A stretch of 64,000 nucleotides of DNA from Acanthochlamys bracteata. Lineage: Eukaryota > Streptophyta > Magnoliopsida > Pandanales > Velloziaceae. The stretch is taken from NCBI GenBank assembly GCA_019914995.1, contig CM034128.1, forward strand, positions 10,001,501 to 10,065,500. Reading direction: 5' to 3'. Every line of letters begins with the position of its first letter. Position 1 is the first letter of the stretch. The notes beneath the pieces were generated by a model, which worked only from the letters and a program-made list of their open reading frames with translations, was not told the origin of the DNA and did no database searches. Both the position numbers and the translations under genes were made by a program. Positions 1 through 12,900 of this stretch are shown piece after piece.

Positions 1-2000
1 ATAAAATTTTTATTATTTATTTTTATTATTTATTATAAAAAATAAAACTTATTTTTTAAATAAACAAAAATACTTTTGATTATACAAAAATTTTAGTTTA
101 TGAATAACATGCACCACGTAATGTTTTCCTCAACTACTAGACTGTTGGTAATCGATAGTTTACTTTTTAAAAATAGTTATATACAACTGGGCTTTCCATA
201 ATATGGGCCACGGGACACGTCGGAGAAGCCACGTATGCATAACGGTAGAAATTTGTGCTCTATAAAAGAAAACGAAATATCGGCGAGCTAATAAGGGAGA
301 GAGATAACAGTTGGAAGGTTTGTATACAACTACTTGACCCATCGAATGAGGGCCCCACCCGCTGGCTTTATTATCGTTTTGTTTTGTTTTCGAACAGCAG
401 TATAGACTCTAGAGAAGACTGAAGAAGCCTGCCACGCAATGGCGTTTCTGTTTTGCTGGAACAGAAGGATTGAATGAAGAACTTGATTAACTTCAAATCT
501 CATGAAAATGCAGAGAGATTGTAATCAATATAGTGTTTGAATAGTGATTGATCGTTCTAAAGCAGTGATAAAATTCAACAGTGAAGTGCTGTGGACAAGT
601 TCTACCAATAATATTTTTTTACTTTCTTCTTTTGGAATCATAAACAGATGCTGTTACACAATGACTATATATGCGACTTTTAAAGGTAAGCAAGCTGGTA
701 ATTTTCGTTCGTAGCTTATGAGCCATTAGTTACTTGTTCTCAGAACTCGAATTGCCACGTACCTAAAATTTTCTGTAGTTGAAGGTAATCATGTTGTTGA
801 TCGAATGGAATTATTTATGAATGTTAATGCTTTTGGAGAAAAAGCTGGCATTATCTGTAGGAGAGATAACGTGATTCAGGAGGAAGGCATACGTGAGAAA
901 GAAGAACAGCTTCAGTGAGATGTTCTCAGCAAAGAAGCTTCCTCTGATTCTTTTATGTTTCAAACCTGGTTGTCTGATTTGTTTCTTTAAATGGCGTGGA
1001 ATGTTATCACAAACAGTGATGTTTTGCATCAAAATTGTTCCCTACTTATAACGCAATAAGATTTATCGAAAACTTTAATGTTAAACTATTTAGTGTTTGT
1101 TAATTTATGTGAAAGGTTGAGTGGGTTCACTGGCTGAGAGGCAGGCATGGCAACAGATAGGACATTATCGTCTCCGTATTTTCGATTGAATCAAAATATG
1201 GTGTTATATCCAGTTACATAAAAACGGTGGAGAGCTGAAGTTCGATGTATTTATTCGCGTTCAAATCCGTACGAGTCTTAATGTCAAGGATATGAATAAA
1301 GTAATAGGTATTATCCGACATAACCGATCTGTTTCATCCCAGCGAGAGGCATAATAATCTTGAATTAGTTCTGGCGAATAACTTCTGTAGCTTCTCTTTG
1401 CGGCTTGTTTTGTTAACAGTGCTATTTGACATTACGTTCTTAAAAAATAAATTTGAAATTTTTAAATTTTATATATTTTTGAATTTGTTCTCTGTCAATC
1501 TCTCTCTCTCTTTCCATCGATTTCCGGCGACACAAACTTTAACGTCTTACTGAATTTAAAGAAGAGGTGTGAAAGCTGTGGTTTGTGTTTCTATTTTGAA
1601 TTACAACAAACTAACTGTTTCCCGCAAATCTAAATTATTCCACTATCTTTTCGGAAACGGTAAAACCCAATGACACGTTCCATCAACAAATATCTATCCC
1701 GCTCTTCTGTTACCTTCACGATTTATTCATGCAACCGTTTCGTGTGCGACTCTTTCTCTAGCTATTTCTCCTACTCCCCATTCTTCAGCTACCGGTCAAC
1801 AATTTCTACCCATCTTTGATTTACTAGCTTCTTTTTCATTTTGTTTTCTTCGCATTCAATGCAAGATAGTTCTGTTTTTAATCGAGAATACCAGACCAAT
1901 GGTTATTGGCATTGTCTGTTAACATGTTGTCGTGGAGAAGTTATGGGCCTTCAGCTTCTCCACGTTAACAACAACAGTGACACTTCTTGTCTTCTCAAAT
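1..2000. other. Intergenic, no gene seen
   Basis: AT-rich flank upstream of the MATE gene. The first ~75 bases are a T/A-rich block resembling the ends of the AT-rich foldback elements found elsewhere in the window. A short CT run lies near 1499-1513. No open frame here looks like a known protein, and no RNA gene was recognised. Confidence 0.6.
1931..1964. repeat. Short perfect hairpin upstream of the MATE start
   Basis: CGTGGAGAAG (1931-1940) is repeated in inverted orientation as CTTCTCCACG (1955-1964), with a 14-base loop. It sits about 80 bases upstream of the MATE start codon, in the promoter or leader. No function is known. Confidence 0.6.
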
Positions 2001-2008
2001 TATAAACA
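2001..2008 (+). promoter_or_regulatory. Possible TATA box of the MATE gene
   Basis: TATAAACA lies 37 bases before the ATG at 2045. If used it would give a very short leader, so it is only a candidate. Confidence 0.3.
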
Positions 2009-2044
2009 CACCGCTCTGTTCTCTCTTCTTCTCCAACAATAACA

Positions 2045-5000
2045 ATGGAGAACAACAACAATTCGATTGATTCACCATTGCTGGAGTCTTCGAAGAATAA
2101 GACGGAGGTGGTGGCTGTGGTCGAGGACGCGCCGCCGGTGAATGGATTGTCTGATGCATGGATTGTTTTCTCAATCGAATCGAAGAAGTTGTGGGCGATC
2201 GCTCTACCGATTGTCTTCAACATGCTTTGTCTTTACGGATTCAATTCTATTACGCAGATCTTCGTCGGCCACATCGGTAATCTCGAGCTATCCGCCGTCG
2301 CCATTGGTCTCTCAGTTGTTTCCAATTTTTCTTTCGGCATCCTCGTAAGTCTTGCAATCAAACAGTTCGCAAACGTGAAATTCTTCAATTTTATAAGTTT
2401 CTACTTAATGGATTTTGATCGAACAGTTGGGGATGGCGAGCGCGTTGGAGACGCTATGCGGGCAAGCGTTTGGAGCAGGGCAGCTGGAAATGTTGGGACT
2501 TTACATGCAGCGATCATGGATCATTCTTGCTGCAACGGCGGCAGTCATGGTTCCAATCTACGTTTTCTCCGCGCCTGTGCTCCGGTTAATCGGGCAAGAG
2601 CCACAGATCGCGGCTCTCGCCGGAAGGTTTACGATCTATATAATCCCACAAATGTTTGCGCTTGCTGTGAATTTTCCTACACAGAAATTTCTTCAAGCTC
2701 AAAGAAAGGTGATGGTGTTGGCTTGGATTGGGCTTGCCGCATTGTTAGTACACGTGGCACTTCTGGCGTTGTTCATCTCTGTACTTGATTGGGGAATGGG
2801 GGGAGCAGCGGCAGCGTATAATATCTCGTGGTGGGTGGTGGCATTGATGCAGGCGGCTTACTGCATAGGTTGGTGTAAAGATGCTTGGAAAGGTTGGACG
2901 GCAAAGGCTTTTAAGGAGTTATGGGCGTTTGTAAGGCTTTCGATTGCGTCTGCAATCATGCTCTGCTTGGAGCTCTGGTACATGATGGTGCTGGTTGTCC
3001 TTACTGGACACCTACATAATGCAGAGATTGCCGTTGGATCAATCTCCATCTGGTGAGTTTTTTTTTTTTTTTTTTTTGTTACTCAAAAGTGAAAATCTTT
3101 GAATTCTTTTTTGCATTTCAATGAATTCTTGATTTTAATGTAAACATTAGGTCATGTAAGTACTTTACATGAACATTAATTCATTAAAAATGAATATGGA
3201 GCCAGCTAGAAGAGATAGGCATTGCTGTTGGAACTCTATGATCCATGTATACTGGAAAAAAGTAAAAGAAAGTAGTATGCATGACATAGGCAAAAGTGAG
3301 GCAACAGCTTTTAAGTTAGATAGTGATGAGTGAACACATTAAATTGGTTGGTTTTCATATTGGACAGTTCTTGGGTTTAAAATAATCCACGTCCATGCTC
3401 TGCCTACATTATGGCATTCACGCCTTTACTTTATTCTGCCCACCATAATAAGAAGACGAGCAAGTATCTTTCAAAATTAGTTGCTCAAAAGTCTCTCTCT
3501 TATTTGGCTTTTCTTATTTTAGTGAATCAACATGCAGTTTTAGTACAAAAGGAGCACATGATATAGTAAAGACTGTACTAAATTTTATTTCAACCCACTC
3601 AAAATCATGCGATGCTTTATCGTGAATTTGATTGTAATTGTGAATTCAGAGTGATGTGCATGAATATGAATCTTGGGGTTTAGATTAGTTGAAGAACTAG
3701 ATTAGTGGAATTATAAAATACGGAGGAACTTTGAAATTTAAGAGGTAACTGTAGATTGCAGTTCTTGCTCTTACCAACCATAAACAAGTTAGTTAATATG
3801 ATTGTCATCTAAGCTTTAGTTTTCTGACTTGCATTGTTCAAATTCTCTATGGTCAATTTTTTTCATTCCTATAATAACCTTTTTTATTTTCCTATATATA
3901 TGCAGCATGAATATAAATGGCTGGGAAGGCATGTTATTCATAGGCGTAAATGCAGCAGTCGGGTAAAACACATGTTTCAGTAACTAGCAATTGTTTAAAT
4001 CAGAAAAATTGGTCCATTACCTCATTCTGACTACATTTTCAGTGTTCGAGTCTCCAATGAGCTTGGAGCTGGTCGTGCAAGAGCTGCTAAGTATTCAGTC
4101 ATTGTGGTTGTCTTGCAATCACTAGTAATAGGTTTATTTTTTATGGTCTTAATATTGGCTACAAGAAACCATTTCGCTATCATCTTCACAAGTGACAGAG
4201 CAATGCAAGAAGCCGTTGCTAAAATCGCTTACCTACTTGCATTGACAATGGTGCTAAATAGTATACAACCAGTGATTTCAGGTCTGTACACTTTCTGAGA
4301 GCAATTCAGTCTCCTGGACCCATTGTTTTATACTTAGTGGCTGATTACTATGTAATTTTTCATTTTGTTTTGCCTGTATATATCTGATGCATTGCTGCTA
4401 TTAATAAAGGGGTAGCTATCGGAGGTGGATGGCAAGCTTTAGTGGCGTACATTAATTTGGGAAGCTATTATGTTTTCGGACTTCCTCTGGGATTTGTTAT
4501 AGGCTACGTGCTTGGCTACGGTGTACAGGTAAGTTTAATGATATACCAACTATTTGGAGCCTTTGTGAAATGTTAAGTTACTTATCTTCGGTAAACTTTT
4601 CATATTCACATTTGAGTAACTATAGAATACTAAAATGTGAACTAGTTGTTTGAGGAACTAGGATATGTCCTATTTACTGCCTGAAGAAGATAAAAGCTAA
4701 TGCTTATGATATGATGGGTGCAATATTAAATCAGTAGGGTTTACTCTGAAGCGGTAGTGCTATGCCAATATCTGCATCATGCCTTTGTTGAAACTAGCGT
4801 TCTACTTTCTCGTGCCTTCAGTGATGGTAGGTTTCTCCTGGAATAATGGTTAATTTTATATCAGGGAATCTGGGCCGGTATGATATGTGGGACTCTCTTG
4901 CAAACCTTAATCTTGGTTTATGTGGTCTGGAGGACTGACTGGAAGAACGAGGTAAGATATCCATATATTTTTATGGCATACCATACGAGTTGGAACATAT

Positions 5001-5170
5001 ATTATACATACTAGAATAATGGAACAAACGTTTTCTTTCCAGTAACTACTATATATCTTTTCCGTGCGCTTCAGTTCTGATATTAAGAGGCATCTGAAAT
5101 GCAGGCTGCGTTAGCTTCTGCAAGGGTAAGCTTGTGGGGAGGACAAAAGCAGAAGGATATTGAAGAGTAG
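2045..5170 (+). CDS. MATE efflux family transporter (DETOXIFICATION type)
   Basis: Multi-pass membrane antiporter that exports or sequesters small organic compounds against H+ or Na+. Seven exons fit in frame: 2045-2344, 2427-3052, 3906-3962, 4043-4281, 4410-4528, 4865-4951 and 5105-5170, giving about 497 residues, normal for plant MATEs. Seen: a polar N-terminus with SPLLES; the family stretch [17 protein letters not shown] near residues 102-118; NINGWEG after the second intron; NELGAG at the start of exon 4; and a C-terminal WGGQKQKD tail. These resemble the DTX33-35 (flavonoid/vacuolar) clade from memory, so tonoplast transport of phenolics is a reasonable inference, but the substrate is not visible in the sequence. 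Splice phases agree at every junction. The gene is convergent with BRM. Confidence 0.9.
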
Positions 5171-6561
5171 TGAGCTGCTGGTGCTTGGCTTCTCATATTT
5201 TTGATGGATCACAATAATTATTGATGTTAACTTTCTAAGTTCCATAACTTTGTTGCACGCGGTGAAAGGGTAAATTTGTGGAAGCATTTCTTGAGGCCAC
5301 GAGATTGGAAGTTACAATTCATTAAAATTGTTACGTGACATAGATAAGGTACAAACAAATGCTTTATGCATTTACGAAAATCTGCATTTGAATTGGTCTG
5401 AGAATGCGAAAGCTAAATATACTATTGCAAATTGTTTTAAATTTATGAAGTGGTGGTGGTTTGTGCTAAAGAACGGCTCGTACAGCCGCTACGTAGTTCC
5501 CATATCCCACCAGCAGTTCAATAATTTCAGAATAAGAATGAGAAACAATGCCGTGTTTAAGCATCAAGTGAAAGATCCTAGCATCAGTACTTCCCGTACA
5601 TAAAATTAATGCTGAAAAAACAAGAAATTATTTGGGATGGCCCAACTAGTACCGGTTCAACACTTTTTAAGTCAGGTACTAGTTTTTCTGAAAAATTTCA
5701 AAAACTAAGTTCACTTTTTTTTTTAATTTTAAAAAAGAAATTTAATAAAATACTGTCAAATATGTTTTTGACTTAAACCGTTCTACAATATTTTTCAACT
5801 TCTTCAACTCCCATCACCGCGTTGCGTCATATATCAATCTTCTCCCAGAAGGCACACTACTTAGGTGTGTGTATGATTCGCAGTATACCTACTAATCGCA
5901 TAGATACAACACGCTATAAAATTATTTACCTGGTTGGTGGAGGGAAAGATACAACAACTTAATTATAAAAGATAAGAGTTTTTTGTATTTCTTTTTTTTT
6001 TAATTTCTAACATACATAACTTATTCTTGGAGAAAAGGGAGATGAAGTGTATTTTATACTTTCTATTTAATATTGAGAAATTAAGTTTTTCATTATTATA
6101 ATAGAACACAAACTAAATTTTATTAAAAGAGATCATTATCAAAATAGAGCAAAAAAATGTAGTAAACTTAACGATTTTGAAATAATGATCGTAAGAGGCA
6201 ATGAGAATGTTTTCACCGTGATAGCTCCGAAACACCAAAGGAATTATCACCTTCTTTTCCGAGAGCGCAGGAAGTTGTTGACAGGTTTGGCGACGCATCT
6301 TAAGGTGTTTATCGTGAGTCTGTAACGTCTAACCCGCCCTTTAATGAACATCACCTGTTAATCCCCATTTCGGACCTCATAAGGTAGTTCTAGGGAACGT
6401 ACTCAATCGTGTTGAGGTAACACCATTTCTGGCATTTGGTTGAGAATAGTGTTGTTGCCAACAAGGTTAATCTGATATTTTAATAGACTGATTTTCAGCC
6501 CCTTTAGAAGACTGGAAAAACACACCAAGAAAAAAGGAAAAGCTTTTTTCAACATAATGGT
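5171..6561. other. Intergenic between convergent MATE and BRM genes
   Basis: Contains the MATE 3' UTR and AT-rich spacer. A frame at 5328-5603 has no recognisable domain and is probably chance. No RNA gene is seen apart from the tRNA relic just downstream. Confidence 0.5.
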
Positions 6562-6642
6562 TGTCACAAGTGGTATTTTAAACCATGCCTCCTTTCGAAA
6601 ACCAGAACTTGAGTCTGACGCCTTAGACCACTCAGGATGGCC
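6562..6642 (-). pseudogene. Decayed tRNA-Leu(CAA)-like sequence
   Basis: Read on the minus strand, the segment contains GAGTGGTCTAAGGCG (A-box/D-arm of plant tRNA-Leu), then an anticodon-arm-like CAGACTCAAGTTCTGG with CAA as anticodon, then a long variable arm starting TTTCGAAAGGAGG. The T-arm/B-box is degraded (GGTTTAAAATACC instead of GGTTCAAATCCC). The expected GGATGGCC before the D-arm is replaced by its reverse complement GGCCATCC, so the acceptor stem cannot form normally. It is therefore a tRNA relic or the head of an old tRNA-derived SINE, not a working tRNA. The attribution rests on remembered plant tRNA-Leu(CAA) sequence. Confidence 0.6.
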
Positions 6643-6929
6643 AGTATACTTCTTAACTTCAAAATAATGTCAGGTGTGTTGGAGGATCTAGCAAAGGTAA
6701 GATTCATAAGACTGCACCAGGAGTAACAAACAATGGTGCGGCACTGCACCGAACGTAGAGCCCCTCATTGATGTAGGCTGCAGAAACCTGCACCTCAATC
6801 CTAGACATACGCCACTATATCCATTGATAAGTACACGCAAGACACGAGCTGCTCTTAGAGGCCAATCTAGGGATGTATGCAAATACATATATTCATAATC
6901 AACAATATTATGTACAAAAAAATTACAAC

Positions 6930-9900
6930 TTACATAAGGCTCGGTCGCCTTTTACCAGTATCCGTTCTCATTTTCTTTACAGGTCTCGCCCATTGGACGT
7001 CGTTCACCCCAGGAGACCCACTACCACCATTACTTAACTGTTGCTGTTGCTGCGCAGGCGTATGTCCCCATCCAGCCGAATGTACCGTCTGCTGCCGCAA
7101 ATCTTTCTGTGCTGATGACCTAGTGCCTCGACTTGTGCTGGGAGGAGAGGCAGGCGATATCCGTCCTGAAGCCATGGGGGACAAGGGACCCAAACGACCT
7201 GAATTAGTTGGAGACGTGGGGCCCATTCGTGGTGTTAGAGGCGGCTTGTCCCTGTCTTTCCTTTTCTTCTTACATATGACCAAGTCTCCAGGATGAGCTA
7301 AAAGGGGTAAATTTGATCCTGTGCCACCTGATGATGAACCAGACCCTCTGCGAAGTTTGGATGTAGGGCCTCGAGGTGCCACCTCATTCTCAATAGGCAT
7401 GCCTCCACAAGGTGAGGCAGTAATATGTCCTTGATCTGATCCTGCTTCTCTCATCAATTTCTGCATCTTGTTTTGGCCTCCAATGCCTTGTCTTGGTGAC
7501 GGTACCGGCACAGCCAACGTTGAAGTAAACAAGACAGCATTTCTTGCTTCTCTGAAATCGCAATCTGGAAATGCAATCTTCATTACATCGAAGAATAAAT
7601 CATTGAGTTTCCTTGCTTCATACCTCACCTGCACCATACAACTAGCACTTAGTTTGACAGGTTACATGCTGGAATATAAAATTACTGTTAGATGGAACAT
7701 ATTATTGATACGACTCTTGCAACTATTTGTAAATCATGCCCCAAAGATATTTCATGGCTTGCACATCACATAAGATAAGACCCTTTGCATAAAATATAAG
7801 AAAATAGTTGGGAATGTACATACCTCAAAGGAATTGAGGCACTGCTGAACAGCATTTCTCAACATTAATTGCACGTCTCCAATAAATTCCATCACCCCAT
7901 TGTACTCTAAATTGTCAACACGCTGATCAATTCTCTGGAGATCTGAGATGTCACCAGAAATCACAGGGCTGTGATAGCTAGCATTCATATTCTTCTTCCA
8001 AAACTCAAACAAAGCTGGAACTATCTGATGGCCCTCTTTATCTATTTTCCTCCGGAGCTTGCTAAGAACATTTTTGCACTGCAGATGACAATGTGTAATT
8101 TCATATCAATATGCTTTACGAAGATAAGTCAATTTCCCTATATATATGGCTACAGTAAAGGATCATAAAAACCATAACTAAAACAAGTCACATAACTATC
8201 TTGATGGAATTGGGAAGAACCAGTTTAACATATGAAGCGAGACAAACCTATTCCCTTAAAACTAAAGGAAAAATAACTAGCAAAAAATCTGAAGAGCTAA
8301 TAAGCTTGCTTCAACAAGAATTCATGGGACTACTTCACATGAATTTTCTATACTTCAATATCATGCGCTTCTAAAAGTCCTAAGGCAACAGAAAAAGAAC
8401 AAAGAAGGAACAACAAAAGCATAATGAGACAGTACGAGAGATGGCTTACCTTCCTTTGCATACTATCACTCATTTTTGTGCCAGTGAACCCAGCGGGCCC
8501 ACTGTTTGAAGCTTTCATGTTCCAACATGCTCTTGAATGCTCAGAAGCATCCTCAGAGGACCCAGAAATATTTCCCAACTTACTGGACTTTATTACACTA
8601 CTCCGTGAAACCTTCTTTGAAGACATGTTTCGTTTCAGTCTCGCAGCTGACTTACTCGCATTAGGCTTGTCTGAACCTGGCTCGCTACACGCATCATGTT
8701 CTGAATCCCTTGTTGACTGCATATTACAATCACTTTCACGGACAGATGAATGGTTTCCTGGTTGAGAGAAGATTTTCTCACCGCAGAATTTTTCTTCAAC
8801 TTTGTCTGCAGTATGTCGTGGTCGTATACGTAAACTTCGCTTGCGTTTTATTCTTGGTTGTAGCACCTGCTCCTCTTCATTATCATCACGGTCATGCGCC
8901 CAGCTGCCTGACTGTTGGACATCCATGTGTGAGTCACCAGATACTGCAATCTCTCCTTCCTCAAGATCATCAGTCTACGAAATTCCCGATATGGAGAAAA
9001 ACAAAAAAATCTTACTCTTCAAATAAAAATGCTGGTAAAAAGATAAAACTAAGTCAACCAAAAAGAATTAAATGCTCACCAATCCTTTCGAAATTTGATT
9101 AGGCCTGGAATCTAAAGCAGAAAGAGATCCGAATTTCTGTGAAGACATAGAGGGAGTTGAAGACTGCACCAATCGCCGGCTACCAGAAGAAGAACCAGAA
9201 GAGCCCACTTTCTCGAACAAATTAGCAGTTGTCCTTGCTTCTATTACTTGAGAGAATTCATAACCACAGGCCACCTCCTCTTCTTCAGATTGCTCTTTGT
9301 TATTGACTAAGACTTCAGCAGGTCCATTAGCATCTTCATCTTCAAAGTCTCCTATTTCACCCTCTTCCTGATGTATTGAATAAGCATTTCTATCATCTGA
9401 ACTAGCATCAGACTCTTCATCTTCTTCATCATCCAACTCCGTGTATTTTCCAGTTGCTGGGACTCTAGGTCGTCCTCTTCTTCTTTCAGTTTTAGAAGGT
9501 GATAAACCACTCAAGGGCTCACCTGATTCCAGTGCTATGTGGCTGGTCAAAATATTCTTGGAAGGTTTCTTTGATAAACTAGCTATTGTAGTATTAACTT
9601 CTTTTGAACCAGCACGAAGCCAGTTGGGAACCTGATCAAAGTTAATCATCTCCTCAATCCAATCAAATTCCTCATCCATTTGATCAAAGAGCTCAACTTC
9701 CTCTTCACTACGAGCAATCATACGATTCACCTCTTCCATGGAAGGAACATCATGCACAGTTTCTTGGTATCTCTCTTCATCATGCAATAGTGTCTCCAAG
9801 GTCATTCGCCTTTCCTCATGTGTTGTTCTCTGATCAAAACGCCCAGCATTTATGACCTCATCGGCCATATCAATCTTGTACTGCTGAATATTGTTACGAA

Positions 9901-12900
9901 TCAGGCTCTCTATTGATCCCATATACCGATCCTTACCTACAAGGTCATCATCCAAGTCCCCAGTTCCTCCATTCCTCAAATCATCTTCCTTCTGATAGCT
10001 TGATATCTTGTCAACTACAGCTTCCATGTATATGACTTTCACCTCTCTCCGTTGGCCAATTCGATGAGCCCTAGCCACTGCCTGCTCTTCATTTTGTGGA
10101 TTAGGATCTGGATCATATATCACAACTGTATCTGCAGTCTGGAGATTCAATCCTCTTCCAGCAGCGCGAATACTGAGCAAGAAAATAAAACAATCCGTGT
10201 CAGGGCTGTTGAAGTCCACAATTGCTGATTCGCGATCCTCCAGGCTGGTAGTGCCATCAATTCGCCTATAAACAAGCCGCCTCCACTGGAGGTATTCCTC
10301 TAGTAAGTCAAGAAGCTTTGTCATAGTACTGAAAAGGAGAACACGGTGCCCCGCTCTGTGAAGCTTGACAAGAATTCTATCAAGGACCCAAAGCTTTCCA
10401 CAAGATCTTACAATAAACTCTTTCGAGTAGTCATTAAAATACGGATAGTTAAGTAAAGGATGGTTGCAAACTTTCCGCAACTCCATGCATTTGTTATTAA
10501 GATTCTTGTACATCTTCACCTGGTACAAAGGATTCCTCTCGAGTCTGCGCTTCTCATCTTCCGGATCAACTCTTATTGAACCTGTTGATTTGATCCAATC
10601 GTATATAGCACTCTGCATCGCAGACATTCTGCATCTCAAGACAATGGAGACCTGCAACCCACGAATGGTTTCATCATCTGTATGACCAAAGATGATATAT
10701 CACATACAAAAATAAATTCAAACATACCTTCGGTGGAAGTGATCCTTCAACATCTTCAACTCGCCGGCGCAACATAAATGGTTCCAGAATTTGATGTAAA
10801 CGGTGAATGATTATTACCTTCTTTTCAGTTTCAAGCCAGTCGTCCTCCTCTTCACTGTGTGACTGAACGTCTTTTTGGAAAGGTTTTGAAAACCAATCAT
10901 GAAATGCCTTACGATTATCAAAAACTTCTGGGAGGAGCAAATTCAGTAGAGACCATAGCTCCTTCAAGTCATTCTGCAGAATTTAATATTTTAGTTCAGT
11001 TTACAAGCAAACAAGTAGAATATAGCTGCAAGATGAGCGAAAGCAATATTAGAGCAATCAAACATTAATGCAGAACTCTTGTTTCAACAGTATGCTAATC
11101 TAAATTAGTCATTAGGATAAAGTTGTCTAAGTATGGGTCATCATTAGAAAATAACCTTTCACCAGCTATCTGTCCAGCCACAAGTAATAACCCTACCTGC
11201 AAAGGAGTTCCTGTGAGAAGCAGACGTCTCTGACAACGATATCTATCAAGATCACGTGCTAGAACCGACTCCCTGTCCTTCATACGTTGTGCTTCGTCAA
11301 TGATGATATACTTCCAATCAATTTTTGACAGCTTAGATCGATCATACATCACAAACTCATAAGTTGTCACAAGCACATTAAATTTCATTGCACAAACCTC
11401 CTGCAGAAGATGCAGTAAATATCGCAATTAACATACACACCATAATCGATATTAGAGAGGAATATCCAAGCATGGATAGCCAAGTACAACACATACGCCT
11501 TATAAAGAATTGATAAAGGACAGCAAAGAAGTGCAAATCGCTACACCTATCCAGGGATTAATGGGAAAGAATGTGGTTTAAAATATTGCACAAGAGAAAA
11601 ATACACAATATTCACTACGCAGCACAAAATAACTTTTATCGACCAAAAAGCCAAAATTTCAATTAATTAAAACCAAAGCTGCAGCTTACATGAGAGAACA
11701 GCTTTGAGCGTTGATCTTTACTGCCGACATAGAATATGCATTGTACAGAAGGTAGCCAATTATGCAGCTCACTCTGAAAATAAAGTATGGCAAATAATAA
11801 GCATGGAGAAATGGAGACATTGACCAATATAGCTAACCATTGCAAGCAAATACCTTCCAGTTCACCAAGACTGCATTTGGAACTATAATCAGATGAGGGC
11901 CGTAATTCCCTTTAAACTCCATCAAGTAAGCAATTAATGCCATTACCTGTTGAAAGTAAACCAGTAAGTGGATACATGAGAAATCAGAATCTAGGTACTG
12001 AGAGGTTATTAGCTCAATATGACTATCAGGAAGTAAAATGAAAACCAAAAGTACAGATAAGGGAAAGGAGGCAGATAGTAGTATTAAGCAACCTGCACAG
12101 TCTTTCCAAGCCCCATCTCATCTGCCAAGATCCCGTTCAACTTGTTATTATATAATGAAAGCATCCATTGTAGCCCAACCTAATATCAAAGAGAACAAGG
12201 AGAACAGGTGTTAGATATATCTATAGGGAAACCAATGCAAAGGCACATTCGGATTTTGCAACCTACAAGCTGATAATCCCTCAGTGTTCCAGCGCGTAGC
12301 ATTGAGGGTTGGCGCACAACTCTCTCATTCACTGCATGAGCTAAATTGTAGTACCTGATAGCATGGAAGGAACTGTGTTACTGAACTGACAGTAAAAATT
12401 TACAAAGAGACTACATCAAACATATATTCGAAGGAAAAATATACCTCGACTAAAAAAACAAATTGAGGAGAGAATATTCTGGAATGATATTTTTCCAAAA
12501 TGCATATGTTCAGAAGAAGAAGAAGAAGAAGACACTTACTTGTTATCAGATAAACTGTCTTTTGGTGCATTCATTTCAGAAAATCTGTTTCTAATGATCA
12601 CCTCCTCTCTTGCACAAGTAGCAGCAGCGCGGACTTCTTCTTCAGATAGACCCTGTTCAAGAGCACATTGGAACATATGATAACGTGCATCAGAAGTGAA
12701 CAAAAAGAATCAAGATTTCACCTGGGCCCTTGCAGCAGCAGCTGCAGCATTTGCCGCCTCTTGTACCTCTTGGCTGCTCTTAGCAGCTGTAATCTTTCCT
12801 CCAAGTTTGTGAAGATACTCTTCTGTCTGTGACAAAAAGGAAGAAAGGACAGTGTATCTTTCTGCTGCATCACCAGGAATGCTGGTTTGCTGCTCTAAGA

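Noticed and set aside
5328-5603. 91-codon plus-strand frame downstream of the MATE gene
   Set aside because: No homology recognised and no promoter or splice evidence; probably 3' flank.
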